DNA of 64,000 nucleotides, from positions 23,770 through 87,769 of the forward strand of contig JAUIJB010000008.1 of assembly GCA_030430455.1 (NCBI GenBank), read 5' to 3'. Below the pieces are notes generated by a model. The model was given only the letters and a program-made list of their open reading frames with translations. It did not search any database and was not told where the DNA came from. The DNA is from Verrucomicrobiia bacterium (GTDB taxonomy: Bacteria; Verrucomicrobiota; Verrucomicrobiia; Verrucomicrobiales; Akkermansiaceae). Made by a program: the position numbers and the translations under genes. Each line of letters begins with the position of its first letter. The first letter of the stretch is position 1. Below are positions 1-8,543 of the stretch, in pieces.

Positions 1-97
1 AGGGGTCGCTCGCAACTTCGCCGGCGCACCTCCGGTGCTGATGTTCATCGGGTGCCAAGCAGTCTCGCAGTAGCCCGTACCCGACGTCGGGCTGGCG

Positions 98-1180
98 TCA
101 AAAATCCCCGGTCCAGCGCAGCTGCATCGAGCCGTAGCCGTGGTTCGAGCGCTGGCCCTCGAACTCGTCGGTTCGGATCGTCCGCGAGAAGACCAGCTCC
201 ACGGACCAGAGCGCCACCCCGGCGCCGAAGGTCACCTCGCCGACCCAGGGCTTCGAGTTGACCGTGTAGGCGTGGCTCGAGAACAGCGGGCCATCGAGCG
301 TGATGTCGTGCAGCACCGCGGAGCCCCGCAGCCCGGCGAGCAGATAGGCCGAGAACGGCCCGTTCGCACCACTGGCGCCGCGGAAGTACTGGTTGGAGAA
401 CGAGCCGAGCTCGAGCCGCGGCACCGCGTAGGTCCCGCGCAGGTTCCACCCGGCGCGCAGCAGCGCACCGGCGTAGGCGGCGGTCCGCAGGTTTCCCGCC
501 GCACCGCCGAACTCGTAGTAGCCGTCGACCCCGAAGTCGCCGGCCCGCCAGTCGTCGAGGAAGCACAGCCGGCGCTTGTGGTCGAGGTGCAGGTTCAGGG
601 TGACCTCCTCGGGCATCTGGCTGTCCCAGCCGTTGAAGTACGGGCTGTGCGAGATCTCGTGATGGATGAAGTCCTGGGTCACCTCGCCCAGCGCCCACTC
701 GCCGGTCACGCCCAGGCTCAGGGTGGCGGACGACAGCGAAACCTCGTCGCGCGCCAGCACCGAGATTTCGACACCGAGCCAGGCGGCGTAGGGCCGCTCG
801 CCCGGCGGCGGAACCGGCGTGAGGTGGTTCGACGGGGTGAACAAGAGCTGGCTCAGCGAGGTGCCCCAGCCGTATTCCGGCTCGTTCCACTCGGGAAAAC
901 CCGCCAGCCTCTCGAACAGCGGGTAGGAGCCCTCCTCGCCGAGGAGCCGCCTCAGCCGCCCCCTCAGCCAGCCGTTGATCTCCTCGCTCGGCAGCGGCCC
1001 GCCGCAGGCGAGGCGCACCCCGCTGGTGTAGTCGCGGTCGGACCCGGAAAACAGGTCGTTGTCGACCTGCAGGATGACGTTGTCGACCGCCGCCCCGCTG
1101 CCACCCGGGGAGAGCAGCAGGTTCTGGCCGCTCGCCGGATCCGCGGCGAGAAGGAGGCTGAAAGCGAGGATGGGTCTCAT
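98..1180 (-). CDS. Lipid A deacylase LpxR family (DUF2219) outer-membrane protein
   Basis: A 360-residue protein that opens with a signal peptide (about residues 1-19, MRPILAFSLLLAADPASG). The mature N-terminus carries the family signature DNDLFSGSDRDYTSG, matching the N-D pair and the conserved D-x-x-YTxG of LpxR/DUF2219, and a later HHEISHSPYFNGWDSQ segment supplies a conserved histidine. LpxR is a 12-stranded outer-membrane barrel that removes the 3'-acyloxyacyl group of lipid A; alternating hydrophobic strands to the C-terminal TGDF fit a barrel. The open frame runs much further upstream, but the ATG at 1178-1180 is the one giving a signal peptide. Family is confident; the exact reaction is inferred. 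Confidence 0.8.
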   Translation of the reverse strand: MRPILAFSLLLAADPASGQNLLLSPGGSGAAVDNVILQVDNDLFSGSDRDYTSGVRLACGGPLPSEEINGWLRGRLRRLLGEEGSYPLFERLAGFPEWNEPEYGWGTSLSQLLFTPSNHLTPVPPPGERPYAAWLGVEISVLARDEVSLSSATLSLGVTGEWALGEVTQDFIHHEISHSPYFNGWDSQMPEEVTLNLHLDHKRRLCFLDDWRAGDFGVDGYYEFGGAAGNLRTAAYAGALLRAGWNLRGTYAVPRLELGSFSNQYFRGASGANGPFSAYLLAGLRGSAVLHDITLDGPLFSSHAYTVNSKPWVGEVTFGAGVALWSVELVFSRTIRTDEFEGQRSNHGYGSMQLRWTGDF

Positions 1181-1486
1181 CGGGCCCCCGGCGGGGCGCC
1201 GCAGACCTAGCAGCCCCGCCACGCCGGTGGCAAGGCCGCCGCTCAAGCGGCCGCATCCCGACCGTGGCAGGATTTGCGGAATAGCGGGCAGGATCCGCGA
1301 TGCAGCTTGCAGCCCGCCGGCTAGGGTAGAGGTGGGTTGAAACGCCGGGACCTCGGGTCCCCCCAACTTGCCGGGCAACCGACGCGAAGACTCCCGCCCC
1401 CCGGCGGGACACCTGGCTTCTCCGTGATGCTGAAACCGATGCCTCCCCAGAGGGCGGTTCCAGGCAACCACCAACCAAGAGAAGCC
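1181..1486. other. Divergent intergenic region with structured leader
   Basis: No gene is seen here, between the divergent LpxR-like and VCBS genes. The half nearest the VCBS gene is rich in potential stems: a CCCGCC-CCCC-GGCGGG hairpin near 1395-1412, and a CCTGG...CCAGG outer pairing near 1410-1466 enclosing a smaller stem. It probably forms the 5' leader of the VCBS mRNA. I could not match it to a known riboswitch class. Confidence 0.3.
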
Positions 1487-3337
1487 ATGAAAACGCCATT
1501 CCCAACCATCCGGGGACACCCTGTCGGGCTGTCCCTCGTGGGCGGGCTCGTCGCCCTCGCCTCGATGCCCGCCCTTTCCCAGTCGTTCGACTTCGATCTG
1601 GACTCGACGATTGCAACGGGCGACCACCCCTACCAACTGGTGGTCGCGGACTTCAACGGTGACGACATTCCCGACTGCGCGGTGACCAACACCGGCCCCT
1701 ATCCATCCGGAATCGGGCAGCTCGGGGTGCACCTCGGCACCGGGACCGGGACCTTCCAAACCGCGAACTACTACACCGCGGGGCGGTTCCCCAGCGGCAT
1801 CGCCAGCGGCGACTTCAACGCCGACGGTGCTCCCGACCTGGTCGCGGTGAACCGCTTCGGCGGCTCGTTGACCGTCTACCTGAACGCCAACAACGGCACC
1901 GGCACCATGCTCGGCCCGCCAACCACGGTCGGCGGCCTCGGCTCGCAGCCGATGCACGCGGCGGCCGGCCACTTCAATGCCGACACGCACCTCGACATGG
2001 CCGTTGCCGCCCATGGCAGCGACGCCGTCCGGTTCGTGTATGGCGATGGGATGGGCGGGTTCAGCCTCGGCCCCTTGATCGGGGTCGGCGACGGGCCGAA
2101 CGGAGTCGCGGTCACCGACCTGAACCACGACGGGCACGACGACGCCGTGCTGACCAACTGGTACAGCTACACCGTCAGGCCGCTGCTCGGGCACGGCGAT
2201 GGAACCTACACCCTGATGCCGCACGCGCCGATCGGGCCACGCTCGTGGACACTCGCCACCGGCGACTTCAACGACGACGGCCATGCCGACGTCGCCGCGC
2301 CGAACGCGCTCAACAACACCCTGTCGATCCTGCTCGGCAAGGGGGACGGCACCTTCCATCCCCAGACGGTCATGGGCACCGGGGCCTCGGTCTACGACCT
2401 GGCGATCGCCGACCTCGACCTCGACGGGGCCCTCGACATCGTGATGGCCTCCCAGGGACTCCGGATCTTCCGGGGTGCCGGCGACGGAACCTTCACCGGC
2501 CCGCAGGTCATCCCCGCGCCGAACGCCTTTCCGGGCATCGGCGTGGTGGAGCTCGACGGCAACTGCGCGCCCGACCTGGTCGTCTCCAACTCCAACCATG
2601 ACTCGATCTCGGTCTACCTGCAGGACCCGCCGAACCGGCCGCCGGTGGCGGATGCGGGCGAGGACGTGACGGTCGAGTGCGAGGCCATGCTGACCCCGGT
2701 CATGCTGTCCGGGACGGCGAGCGACGACTGCGACGGTGACCCGCTTGCCTTTGACTGGCAGGTCGCCAGCGGATCGGGAGCGTCCTTCGACGACCCGAGC
2801 CTGGCGGAACCGCTCGGCTGGTTCCCGCTGGGTTCGACCATGGTGACCCTGACGGTCACCGACCCGAGCGGAGCAAGCGACTCCGCCGACGTCACGGTGA
2901 GCGTGATCGACACGGTCGCCCCGGTCGCCACCTGCACCACCGACCTGGCGGTGCTGTGGCCGCCGAACAACAAGTTGCGTCCGGTCCTGATCACGGTGGA
3001 AGCAAGCGACGCCTGTGCGTCCGCCGACACGATCACGGTGGACTGTCTGGTCTCGAGCGATGAACCGGACAATCGACCGCCCGCGAAGAAGCGCAGGGGC
3101 GACGTCGACGGCGAGGACGGCCACACATTGCCCGTTCCGGTCGACCTCTCCTTCGATTCCGCATCGGGCCGATTCGACGGAGTCGTCTGGCTGCGCGCGG
3201 AACGCCTGGGCAGCGGCGACGGCCGCACCTACTCGATCGACTGCACGGTCAGTGACAGCTCGGGAAACCACAGCAGCGCCAGCTGCGTGGTCCTGGTCCC
3301 CCATGACCGCGGCAAGCGCAAGAAGGGCGGCAAATAG
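1487..3337 (+). CDS. Exported FG-GAP/VCBS repeat protein with Ig-like domains
   Basis: A 616-residue secreted protein of unknown substrate. The ATG at 1487 begins a signal peptide (about residues 1-32, ending MPALSQ). Residues 35-370 hold seven FG-GAP/VCBS repeats with calcium-loop signatures such as DFNGDDIPD, DFNADGAPD, DLNHDGHDD and DFNDDGHAD, which together would make a seven-bladed propeller. A PKD/HYR-like region follows, from about residue 385 (RPPVADAGEDVTVECEA), then a second beta-sandwich. The basic C-terminus (DRGKRKKGGK) shows no recognised sorting signal. Such proteins usually act at the cell surface in adhesion or glycan binding. A strong terminator lies directly downstream. Confidence 0.8.
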   Translation: MKTPFPTIRGHPVGLSLVGGLVALASMPALSQSFDFDLDSTIATGDHPYQLVVADFNGDDIPDCAVTNTGPYPSGIGQLGVHLGTGTGTFQTANYYTAGRFPSGIASGDFNADGAPDLVAVNRFGGSLTVYLNANNGTGTMLGPPTTVGGLGSQPMHAAAGHFNADTHLDMAVAAHGSDAVRFVYGDGMGGFSLGPLIGVGDGPNGVAVTDLNHDGHDDAVLTNWYSYTVRPLLGHGDGTYTLMPHAPIGPRSWTLATGDFNDDGHADVAAPNALNNTLSILLGKGDGTFHPQTVMGTGASVYDLAIADLDLDGALDIVMASQGLRIFRGAGDGTFTGPQVIPAPNAFPGIGVVELDGNCAPDLVVSNSNHDSISVYLQDPPNRPPVADAGEDVTVECEAMLTPVMLSGTASDDCDGDPLAFDWQVASGSGASFDDPSLAEPLGWFPLGSTMVTLTVTDPSGASDSADVTVSVIDTVAPVATCTTDLAVLWPPNNKLRPVLITVEASDACASADTITVDCLVSSDEPDNRPPAKKRRGDVDGEDGHTLPVPVDLSFDSASGRFDGVVWLRAERLGSGDGRTYSIDCTVSDSSGNHSSASCVVLVPHDRGKRKKGGK

Positions 3338-3370
3338 AATCCCTCCTCCGCCCCCACGGAGGGGACCGCG

Positions 3371-3408
3371 CCCCGTCCCGGACCGGTTGTTCCGGGGCGG
3401 GGACTTTT
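3371..3408 (+). terminator. Rho-independent terminator after the VCBS gene
   Basis: A 12-bp stem (CCCCGTCCCGGA at 3371-3382 with TCCGGGGCGGGG at 3391-3402, one G-T pair) closes an 8-base loop and is followed by ACTTTT. It begins about 33 bases past the VCBS stop codon. Confidence 0.75.
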
Positions 3409-3500
3409 GCGGCACCGTGGGAGACCCGCAGGCCGAAATGGAAGCCATCCGGCCCTGAAATGTCTTTCCAATCGCGGCCTCCCGGTCCACGCCGGGCCGC

Positions 3501-4391
3501 GTGTCCTGGCTTCTCCTCACGGTCGCCTCCTCGCTGCTTCTCGGTCTCTACGACTACTTCAAGAAGGCGGCGCTGCGGAGGAACGACGTCATCCCCGTGC
3601 TGTTCGGCGGGGTGGCGGCCTCGGCGCTCGTCTGGCTGCCCTTCGCGCTGTGGTCGGCGGTCGCGCCCGAGACCCTGCCGCATCCCTTCTTCGACGTCGC
3701 CTCGATCCGCGGCCGCGACCACGCCCTGCTCCTCGCCAAGGCCGCGCTGGTCGGCGCCTCGTGGGTCTGCGGCTACCTCGGACTGAAGTCGCTGCCGCTG
3801 TCGATCGCCACCCCGATCCGCGCCACCGGGCCGTTGTGGACCATCGCCCTCGCGGTCCTGCTGTTCCACGAGTCGCCGAGCCCGCGCCAGTGGATCGGCA
3901 TCACGGTGATCCTCGCCTCCTTCTTCGCCTTCACCTTCGTCGGCCGCCGCGAGGGCATCCACTTCCACCGCGACAAGGGCGTGTTCCTGATGATCGGTGC
4001 CACCCTGCTCGGGGCGGTGTCGGCGCTCTACGACAAGTTCCTCCTCCAGTCCGCCGCCATCGCGCCCTCGGCGGTGCAGGCCTGGTTCACCCTCTACATG
4101 GCGGTGATGCTGCTGCCCTCGCTGTGGCTGCGGCGCCGCTCGCGCGAGCGCCAGCCGTTCCGCTGGCACTGGGCGATCCCGGTCATCGGTATCACCCTGC
4201 TGGCCGCCGACATCCTCTACTTCATCGCCATCAGCCAGCCCGACGCGCTAATCTCGCTGATCTCGCCGGTGCGGCGCAGCTCGGTCATCGTCTCCTTCCT
4301 GCTCGGCATCTTCCTGTTCCGCGAGCGCCACCTCGGCGCCAAGGCCCTCTGCGTCGCCGGCATCGTCGGCGGCGTCATCCTGCTGTCGTAG
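3501..4391 (+). CDS. EamA/DMT-superfamily transporter
   Basis: A 296-residue inner-membrane protein with about ten hydrophobic segments arranged as two EamA halves, the layout of the drug/metabolite transporter superfamily. The first half ends near residue 150, after FAFTFVGRREG, and the second starts at GVFLMIGATLLGAVSALYDK. Typical EamA features are the helix pair LSIATPIRATGPLWTIALAVL and the C-terminal LLGIFLFRERHLGAK...GGVILLS. The start is GTG at 3501. The substrate cannot be read from sequence. The metallophosphoesterase gene follows 73 bases later on the same strand and may be cotranscribed. Confidence 0.8.
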   Translation: MSWLLLTVASSLLLGLYDYFKKAALRRNDVIPVLFGGVAASALVWLPFALWSAVAPETLPHPFFDVASIRGRDHALLLAKAALVGASWVCGYLGLKSLPLSIATPIRATGPLWTIALAVLLFHESPSPRQWIGITVILASFFAFTFVGRREGIHFHRDKGVFLMIGATLLGAVSALYDKFLLQSAAIAPSAVQAWFTLYMAVMLLPSLWLRRRSRERQPFRWHWAIPVIGITLLAADILYFIAISQPDALISLISPVRRSSVIVSFLLGIFLFRERHLGAKALCVAGIVGGVILLS

Positions 4392-4464
4392 ATCTGCTGC
4401 GGACGGCATCGCAGCTGCTCCATGCTGGCCATGCGCCCTGGATCCGCCAGGGTGCCTTCCCGCC

Positions 4465-5220
4465 ATGAAGATCCTGCTGGTCGCCGACCTCCACTACACC
4501 CTGCGCCAGTGGGACTGGCTGCTGTCGGTCGGCGGGCGCTTCGACCTGGTGGTGGTCGCCGGCGACCTGCTCGACATCGCCTCGATCGTCCCGCTCCACG
4601 CCCAGGTGGTGGTGGTGCGCAAGTACCTCGACCGACTCGCCGCGGCCGGGCCGCTGCTGGTCTGCTCGGGCAACCACGACCTCGTCGAGGACCGCTCGGG
4701 CGCTCGCGACGCCGCCTGGCTGGCCGATTGTTCCGGCCCCAACCTCCACGTCGACGGCGAGAACCACCGCGCCGACGGCCACTTCTTCAGCATCCTGCCG
4801 TGGTGGGAGAGCGAGGCCGAGCGCGGGCGGGTCGAGGCCATGCTGGCCGGGCACGAGCAGCAGCTCGACGGCGACCGCTGGGTGTGGATCGACCACCCGC
4901 CGCCGACCGGCTCGCCGACGGCCTGGTCCGGCCGGACCGACGCCGGCGACAAGGTCACCCGCGGCTGGATCGAGCGCTTCGGGCCCGACCTGGTGCTCTC
5001 CGGCCACATCCACAACGCCCCCTTCTACGCCGATGGCTCGTGGATCGACCTCGTCGGCGACACCTGGGTGATCAACGGCGGCCGCCAGCTCGGCGGGGTC
5101 CCGACCTTCACCGTGATCGACACCGCGACCCGCCAGGCCAGCTGGGTGGCGCTCGGCGACGCCGAGCAGGCCACGCTGACCCCGCCGCTGGTCCGCCGGC
5201 CGCTCGAGGGCGCGCCGTGA
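4465..5220 (+). CDS. Calcineurin-like metallophosphoesterase
   Basis: A 251-residue predicted cytoplasmic hydrolase. The metal-binding motifs of the family appear in order: DLH near residue 8, GDLLD near 33, GNHD near 72, a WIDHPPP segment near 137 and GHIHN near 178. These ligate the two metal ions used for phosphomonoester or diester hydrolysis. No signal peptide is present. The substrate is unknown; the family includes 2',3'-cyclic phosphodiesterases, UDP-diacylglucosamine hydrolases and nucleases. Confidence 0.8.
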   Translation: MKILLVADLHYTLRQWDWLLSVGGRFDLVVVAGDLLDIASIVPLHAQVVVVRKYLDRLAAAGPLLVCSGNHDLVEDRSGARDAAWLADCSGPNLHVDGENHRADGHFFSILPWWESEAERGRVEAMLAGHEQQLDGDRWVWIDHPPPTGSPTAWSGRTDAGDKVTRGWIERFGPDLVLSGHIHNAPFYADGSWIDLVGDTWVINGGRQLGGVPTFTVIDTATRQASWVALGDAEQATLTPPLVRRPLEGAP

Positions 5221-5229
5221 TCGCCGGGC

Positions 5230-5667
5230 TCAGCGTTGATGAAGCAGGGAGTCGAGCACCTCGCCGACCATGCCGAAATGGTTCGCCTCGCCGCCGTACT
5301 GGCGCTTGAGGTCGACCAGGTAGGAACCCAGCGCATCCAACTTCTCAGCGAGGGCCCGGGCCAGGGCGACGTTGGCCTCGGGGTGGTCGCGGAGGAACTG
5401 CTCGGCATCCTCGGCGACGCGGAAACGGCTCGGCTTGACGGCCCGAACCTCGGCGATCGTCGGGCGCCCGAGCAGGACCGAGACCTCGCCGAAGATCTCC
5501 CCCGGCTGGTCGAGCCGGGCGACCGCCACCCCGTTGCGGGTCACCTCGACCTCGCCTTCGACGAGAACGAACAGGGTGTCCTGGCGCATGCCCTCGCGGA
5601 TGACCACCTCGTCGGCGTCAAAATCCCGCAGCGGCAGCTCGCAGCAGTCCCTCTCGAGGTCGAACAT
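5230..5667 (-). CDS. Small cyclic nucleotide-binding domain protein
   Basis: A 145-residue protein that is essentially one cNMP-binding (CAP effector) domain, from about residue 15 (LRDFDADEVVIREGMRQDTL) to about 110. Core family elements are present: VLVEGEVEVTRNG, the PGEIFGEVSVLLGRPT phosphate-binding cassette region, and AEVRAVKPSRF. There is no helix-turn-helix, so it is not a CRP-type regulator; the last 35 residues look helical. The cassette lacks the usual R after the small-residue stretch (GRPTIAEVRA replaces xRxA), so cyclic-nucleotide binding is uncertain. It converges with the phosphoesterase gene, with only 9 bases between the stops. Confidence 0.7.
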   Translation of the reverse strand: MFDLERDCCELPLRDFDADEVVIREGMRQDTLFVLVEGEVEVTRNGVAVARLDQPGEIFGEVSVLLGRPTIAEVRAVKPSRFRVAEDAEQFLRDHPEANVALARALAEKLDALGSYLVDLKRQYGGEANHFGMVGEVLDSLLHQR

Positions 5668-5746
5668 GCCCGGATTGCAGCATTTTCCGCGCCGACCGGC
5701 AACCCGACGCCGGAATCCAGCCCGAACCGGCCCGAACTGGCCCGCG

Positions 5747-6658
5747 TCAGCTTCCCGGCTCCCGGCGCCAAGCCTTCCAGTAGCCGGCCAACTCCTCCGC
5801 CAGCCGGTCCTCGTCGCGCGAAAAAACCCGCCGGCCGAGCCTCGTCGCCTGGTCGCGGAGCTCGGACTGCCTGCGCTCGACGAGCGCCAGCAGGGCCTCG
5901 CGGCGCGAGTCGTCGGCGATCTCGATCGACCCGCCGGTCACCCGGCGGCGGAAGACGGTCAGGTCATGCTCGTCGCCGAGGAGGTCGGACAGGCGGTCGA
6001 GCGCCTCCTCGCGGGCGCCGACGACTCCCGGCCAGCAATCGTTGAGCAGGCGGAGGTGATACCAGTGGTACTTCGCCCGCTTGCGCCACTGGTGGAAATC
6101 CTCGCCGCCCTCCTTGCGCAGGGCGCGCTTCATCGCCTTGCAGCCGCGCCGGTAGGTCTTGCGCAGCCCCTTGGCCAGCGGCTTGAAGCCGTCGACCTCC
6201 AGCGGCCAGTCCGCCACCCGCCCGCGCGCCGCGACCATCTCCGCCCGGAACACCGCGAGCCGCTCGTCAACGTCCTGCTCCCCGCCCACCAGCTCGTTGA
6301 GCCGGCGGGTCAGCTTGCACTTCACCGGCGCGAAGGACGAGCGCCGGACCTCGTCGCGAAAACGCTCCATCAGGGCGTCGTGGGTCTCGACCATGACCTC
6401 CGCGTCGCGCAGGTCGGCGAGGCTCTTCGAGGCATCGCGAAAGCAGGCGTTCTCGCGCTTGTAGTGCTTGCCGAGCGACTTGCGGACGAGCCGCAGCAGC
6501 CCGCGGAGCTTCTTGCAGCGCTTGCGCACCTGGTGGACCGTGCGGCTGCGGTCGAGCGACGGATCGTCGATCTCCCCCAGCGCCCGGTCGATCTGCTCAA
6601 CGGCAATGCGGCGAACCTCGTCGGCCGCCTGGCGTGGGTCGAGGATTCGGTAGGGCAT
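5747..6658 (-). CDS. CHAD domain protein
   Basis: A 303-residue, strongly basic all-helical protein. It shows the conserved histidine and basic patches of CHAD domains: VHQVRKRCKKLRGLLRLVRK near residue 33, KALKRR-like stretches in the middle, and HQWRKRAKYHWYHLRLL near residue 195. CHAD domains bind inorganic polyphosphate and often localise to polyphosphate or polyester granules, which would be consistent with the PHB locus elsewhere in the window. The ATG at 6658 (MPYRILDP) was preferred over an in-frame codon 36 bases upstream because homologous domains begin close to it. Confidence 0.8.
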   Translation of the reverse strand: MPYRILDPRQAADEVRRIAVEQIDRALGEIDDPSLDRSRTVHQVRKRCKKLRGLLRLVRKSLGKHYKRENACFRDASKSLADLRDAEVMVETHDALMERFRDEVRRSSFAPVKCKLTRRLNELVGGEQDVDERLAVFRAEMVAARGRVADWPLEVDGFKPLAKGLRKTYRRGCKAMKRALRKEGGEDFHQWRKRAKYHWYHLRLLNDCWPGVVGAREEALDRLSDLLGDEHDLTVFRRRVTGGSIEIADDSRREALLALVERRQSELRDQATRLGRRVFSRDEDRLAEELAGYWKAWRREPGS

Positions 6659-6724
6659 GATCCCCACCCTTGAACCGCTGCTGCGGCCCGTCAAATCAGC
6701 GCGGGGCGGGGCGCCCGGGCGACC

Positions 6725-7744
6725 CTAGCCCATCGGATAGGGAAGCTCGCGGCTGACCGCGTCGATCGCCTCCAGGGTCGCGGCATCCAGCTCGAGGCCG
6801 TCAGCGGCGAGGATCGGCTCGAGCTGCTCCTCGCAGGTGACGCCGACCAGGGTGCTGGCGACGAAGTCGTGCTGCCTGCTCCACGCCACCGCCAGGGTCA
6901 CCGGGTGGATCCCGGCCTCCGCGGCGACGTCCATGAAGCGCTTCGCCGACTCGAGGCAGCGGTCGTTGACGAAGCGCCGCACCATCGCCTTCTGGCGCTC
7001 GCCGTCGCTGTTGAGGTAGTCGGTGAAGCGCGCCCCCGCGGGGCGCGCGCCGTCGTTGTACTTGCCGCTCAGCACGCCGCCGGCGATCGGGCTGTAGGGA
7101 AGCAGGCTGACCTGCTCGCGACGGCACACCTCGGCCAGCTCGTCCTCGAAGCGGCGGTTGTTGAGCGAGAAGTTGTTCTGGATCGTGTCGAAGCGCCGCA
7201 GCCCCTCGCGCTCGGCGGTCCACAGCGACTTCATCAGCCCCCAGGAGTCCTCGTTGCAGACCCCGATCGCCCGCAGCTTGCCCTCGCGCACCAGCTCGTC
7301 GAGCGCCTCGAGCGTGTCCTCCGGGCGCATGCCGTGGTCCGGCCAGTGGACCTGATAGAGGTCGATGTAGTCGGTCTGCAGCCTTCGCAGCGAGCCCTCG
7401 ACCGCGCGGCGGATCTGGTGGCGGTCGATCGCCGCCTTGCCGTTGCGGATCGGCGGATTGAACCAGCCGTGGGCCGGCCCGACGACCTTGGTCGCCAGGA
7501 TGACGCCGTCGCGCGGCCGGCCCTTGAGCCAGCGGCCGACGATCTCCTCGGTCGCCCCGGCCAGCTCGGCGTCCGGTGGCACCGGGTAGATCTCGGCGGT
7601 GTCGAAGAAGTCGATGCCGGCCTCGACCACCCGGTCGAAGACCCGGAAGGCGGTCGCCTCGTCGGCCTGGTTGCCGAAGGTCATCGTCCCCATGCCGATC
7701 TCGCTGACCACGATTCCGCTCCTGCCGAGGCGTCGCTGATTCAT
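6725..7744 (-). CDS. Aldo/keto reductase
   Basis: A 339-residue NADPH-dependent oxidoreductase of the AKR superfamily (Tas/YajO-like group). Seen are the N-terminal [21 protein letters not shown], the catalytic DxxxxY as DTAEIYP near residue 52, the catalytic lysine in ILATKVVGP and the histidine in YQVHWPDH. The C-terminus carries the cofactor region ([18 protein letters not shown]). The frame is open 162 bases further upstream, but that part is low-complexity and does not match the family, so the ATG at 7744 is used. The natural aldehyde or ketone is unknown. Confidence 0.85.
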   Translation of the reverse strand: MNQRRLGRSGIVVSEIGMGTMTFGNQADEATAFRVFDRVVEAGIDFFDTAEIYPVPPDAELAGATEEIVGRWLKGRPRDGVILATKVVGPAHGWFNPPIRNGKAAIDRHQIRRAVEGSLRRLQTDYIDLYQVHWPDHGMRPEDTLEALDELVREGKLRAIGVCNEDSWGLMKSLWTAEREGLRRFDTIQNNFSLNNRRFEDELAEVCRREQVSLLPYSPIAGGVLSGKYNDGARPAGARFTDYLNSDGERQKAMVRRFVNDRCLESAKRFMDVAAEAGIHPVTLAVAWSRQHDFVASTLVGVTCEEQLEPILAADGLELDAATLEAIDAVSRELPYPMG

Positions 7745-7894
7745 GGGCGTCAGGCTGGGCATCCGCGACCGTGGCGCAAGGACCGATCGCCGGCATCCTC
7801 CCGGTCCGCCCCTTCCCCCGACGGTGCCACATCTTGGGAATCGCCATTCCCGCTCATCCGCCCCGCGCCCCCCCACAAGCGCTTGAGCCGGTGG

Positions 7895-7985
7895 GAGATG
7901 ACCCAATCCTCAAGTATTCTGGTAATCTTAATTAATTCCCACATCTTGTATGCCTAATTTAATTACAATACAATATGTTTGATTT
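7895..7985 (+). promoter_or_regulatory. AT-rich presumed promoter region of nrdG-nrdD
   Basis: An AT-rich island in an otherwise GC-rich window, directly upstream of the anaerobic reductase genes. It holds TTAATTAATT, ACAATACAATATGTTTG and the inverted repeat TTGATTTTTCAA (7979-7990). The half-site spacing does not fit a canonical FNR box, and similarity of ACAATACAATATGT to an NrdR box is weak. The position suggests the promoter and operator for nrdGD; the regulator is not identifiable. Confidence 0.4.
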
Positions 7986-8017
7986 TTCAAAGAGAATATG
8001 CGGAGGTCCTTGGCGCT

Positions 8018-8509
8018 GTGTCTGCCCTGCTCCGCTTCGCCGCCCACACGGTCGGGACCCTCGAGGTGCCCGATGAGGTCTCCCTGATCTACACCATTTC
8101 CGGCTGCCCGCTGCGCTGTCCGGGCTGCCACTCGGCCGAGCTCCGCGATGCCTCGCAGGGCGAGCCACTCGATCCGGAAACGCTCGCCGCCACCCTGCGC
8201 CGCTACCGCGGCCTCGCCACCTGCGTGTGCTTCCTCGGCGGCGAGTGGCAACCCGACGGGCTCGTCGCCCTGCTCCGCGAGGCGCGGCGCCACGGCTTCG
8301 CCACCTGCCTCTACAGCGGGCGGAACTCGGTCGACGACCGCATCGCCGCCGAGCTCGACTACCTCAAGCTCGGCCCCTGGGTCGCGGCACTCGGCGGACT
8401 CGACCAGCCGACCACCAACCAGCGCTTCCTCGACCTGCGCGACGGCCGCGACCTGACCCACCGCTTCCGGCGTCCCACGGACGCCGCGGCGCTGCGCCCG
8501 GCCGCCTGA
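8018..8509 (+). CDS. nrdG: Anaerobic ribonucleotide reductase activating protein (radical SAM)
   Basis: A radical-SAM activase that installs the glycyl radical on the NrdD encoded just downstream. The 4Fe-4S motif CX3CX2C is seen as CPLRCPGC within TISGCPLRCPGCHSAEL, followed by FLGGEWQP, the counterpart of the SAM-binding GGE motif. The length of 163 residues matches NrdG (about 155). The GTG start at 8018 has a GGAGG 11 bases upstream; the frame is also open to a TTG at 7979, which would add 13 residues. The nrdD start follows 34 bases after the stop, so the two are probably one operon. Confidence 0.85.
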   Translation: MSALLRFAAHTVGTLEVPDEVSLIYTISGCPLRCPGCHSAELRDASQGEPLDPETLAATLRRYRGLATCVCFLGGEWQPDGLVALLREARRHGFATCLYSGRNSVDDRIAAELDYLKLGPWVAALGGLDQPTTNQRFLDLRDGRDLTHRFRRPTDAAALRPAA

Positions 8510-8543
8510 GCCAGCGCCCGTCCCCTTTCACCAACGCACCACC

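Noticed and set aside
45..1616. A 523-residue open frame antisense across the LpxR-like gene
   Set aside because: It is a shadow of the LpxR-like gene in another frame; Arg/Pro-rich composition, no signal peptide or family match.
1181..3520. An N-terminal extension of about 780 residues on the LpxR-like frame
   Set aside because: It is antisense to the VCBS gene and low in complexity; the signal peptide at 1180 marks the start.
5230..5667. CRP/FNR-type transcription regulator
   Set aside because: Only the effector domain is present; no helix-turn-helix follows it.
7979..7990. FNR box in front of nrdG
   Set aside because: TTGA and TCAA halves are only 4 bases apart; FNR sites need 6 between TTGA and TCAA, so the spacing is wrong.
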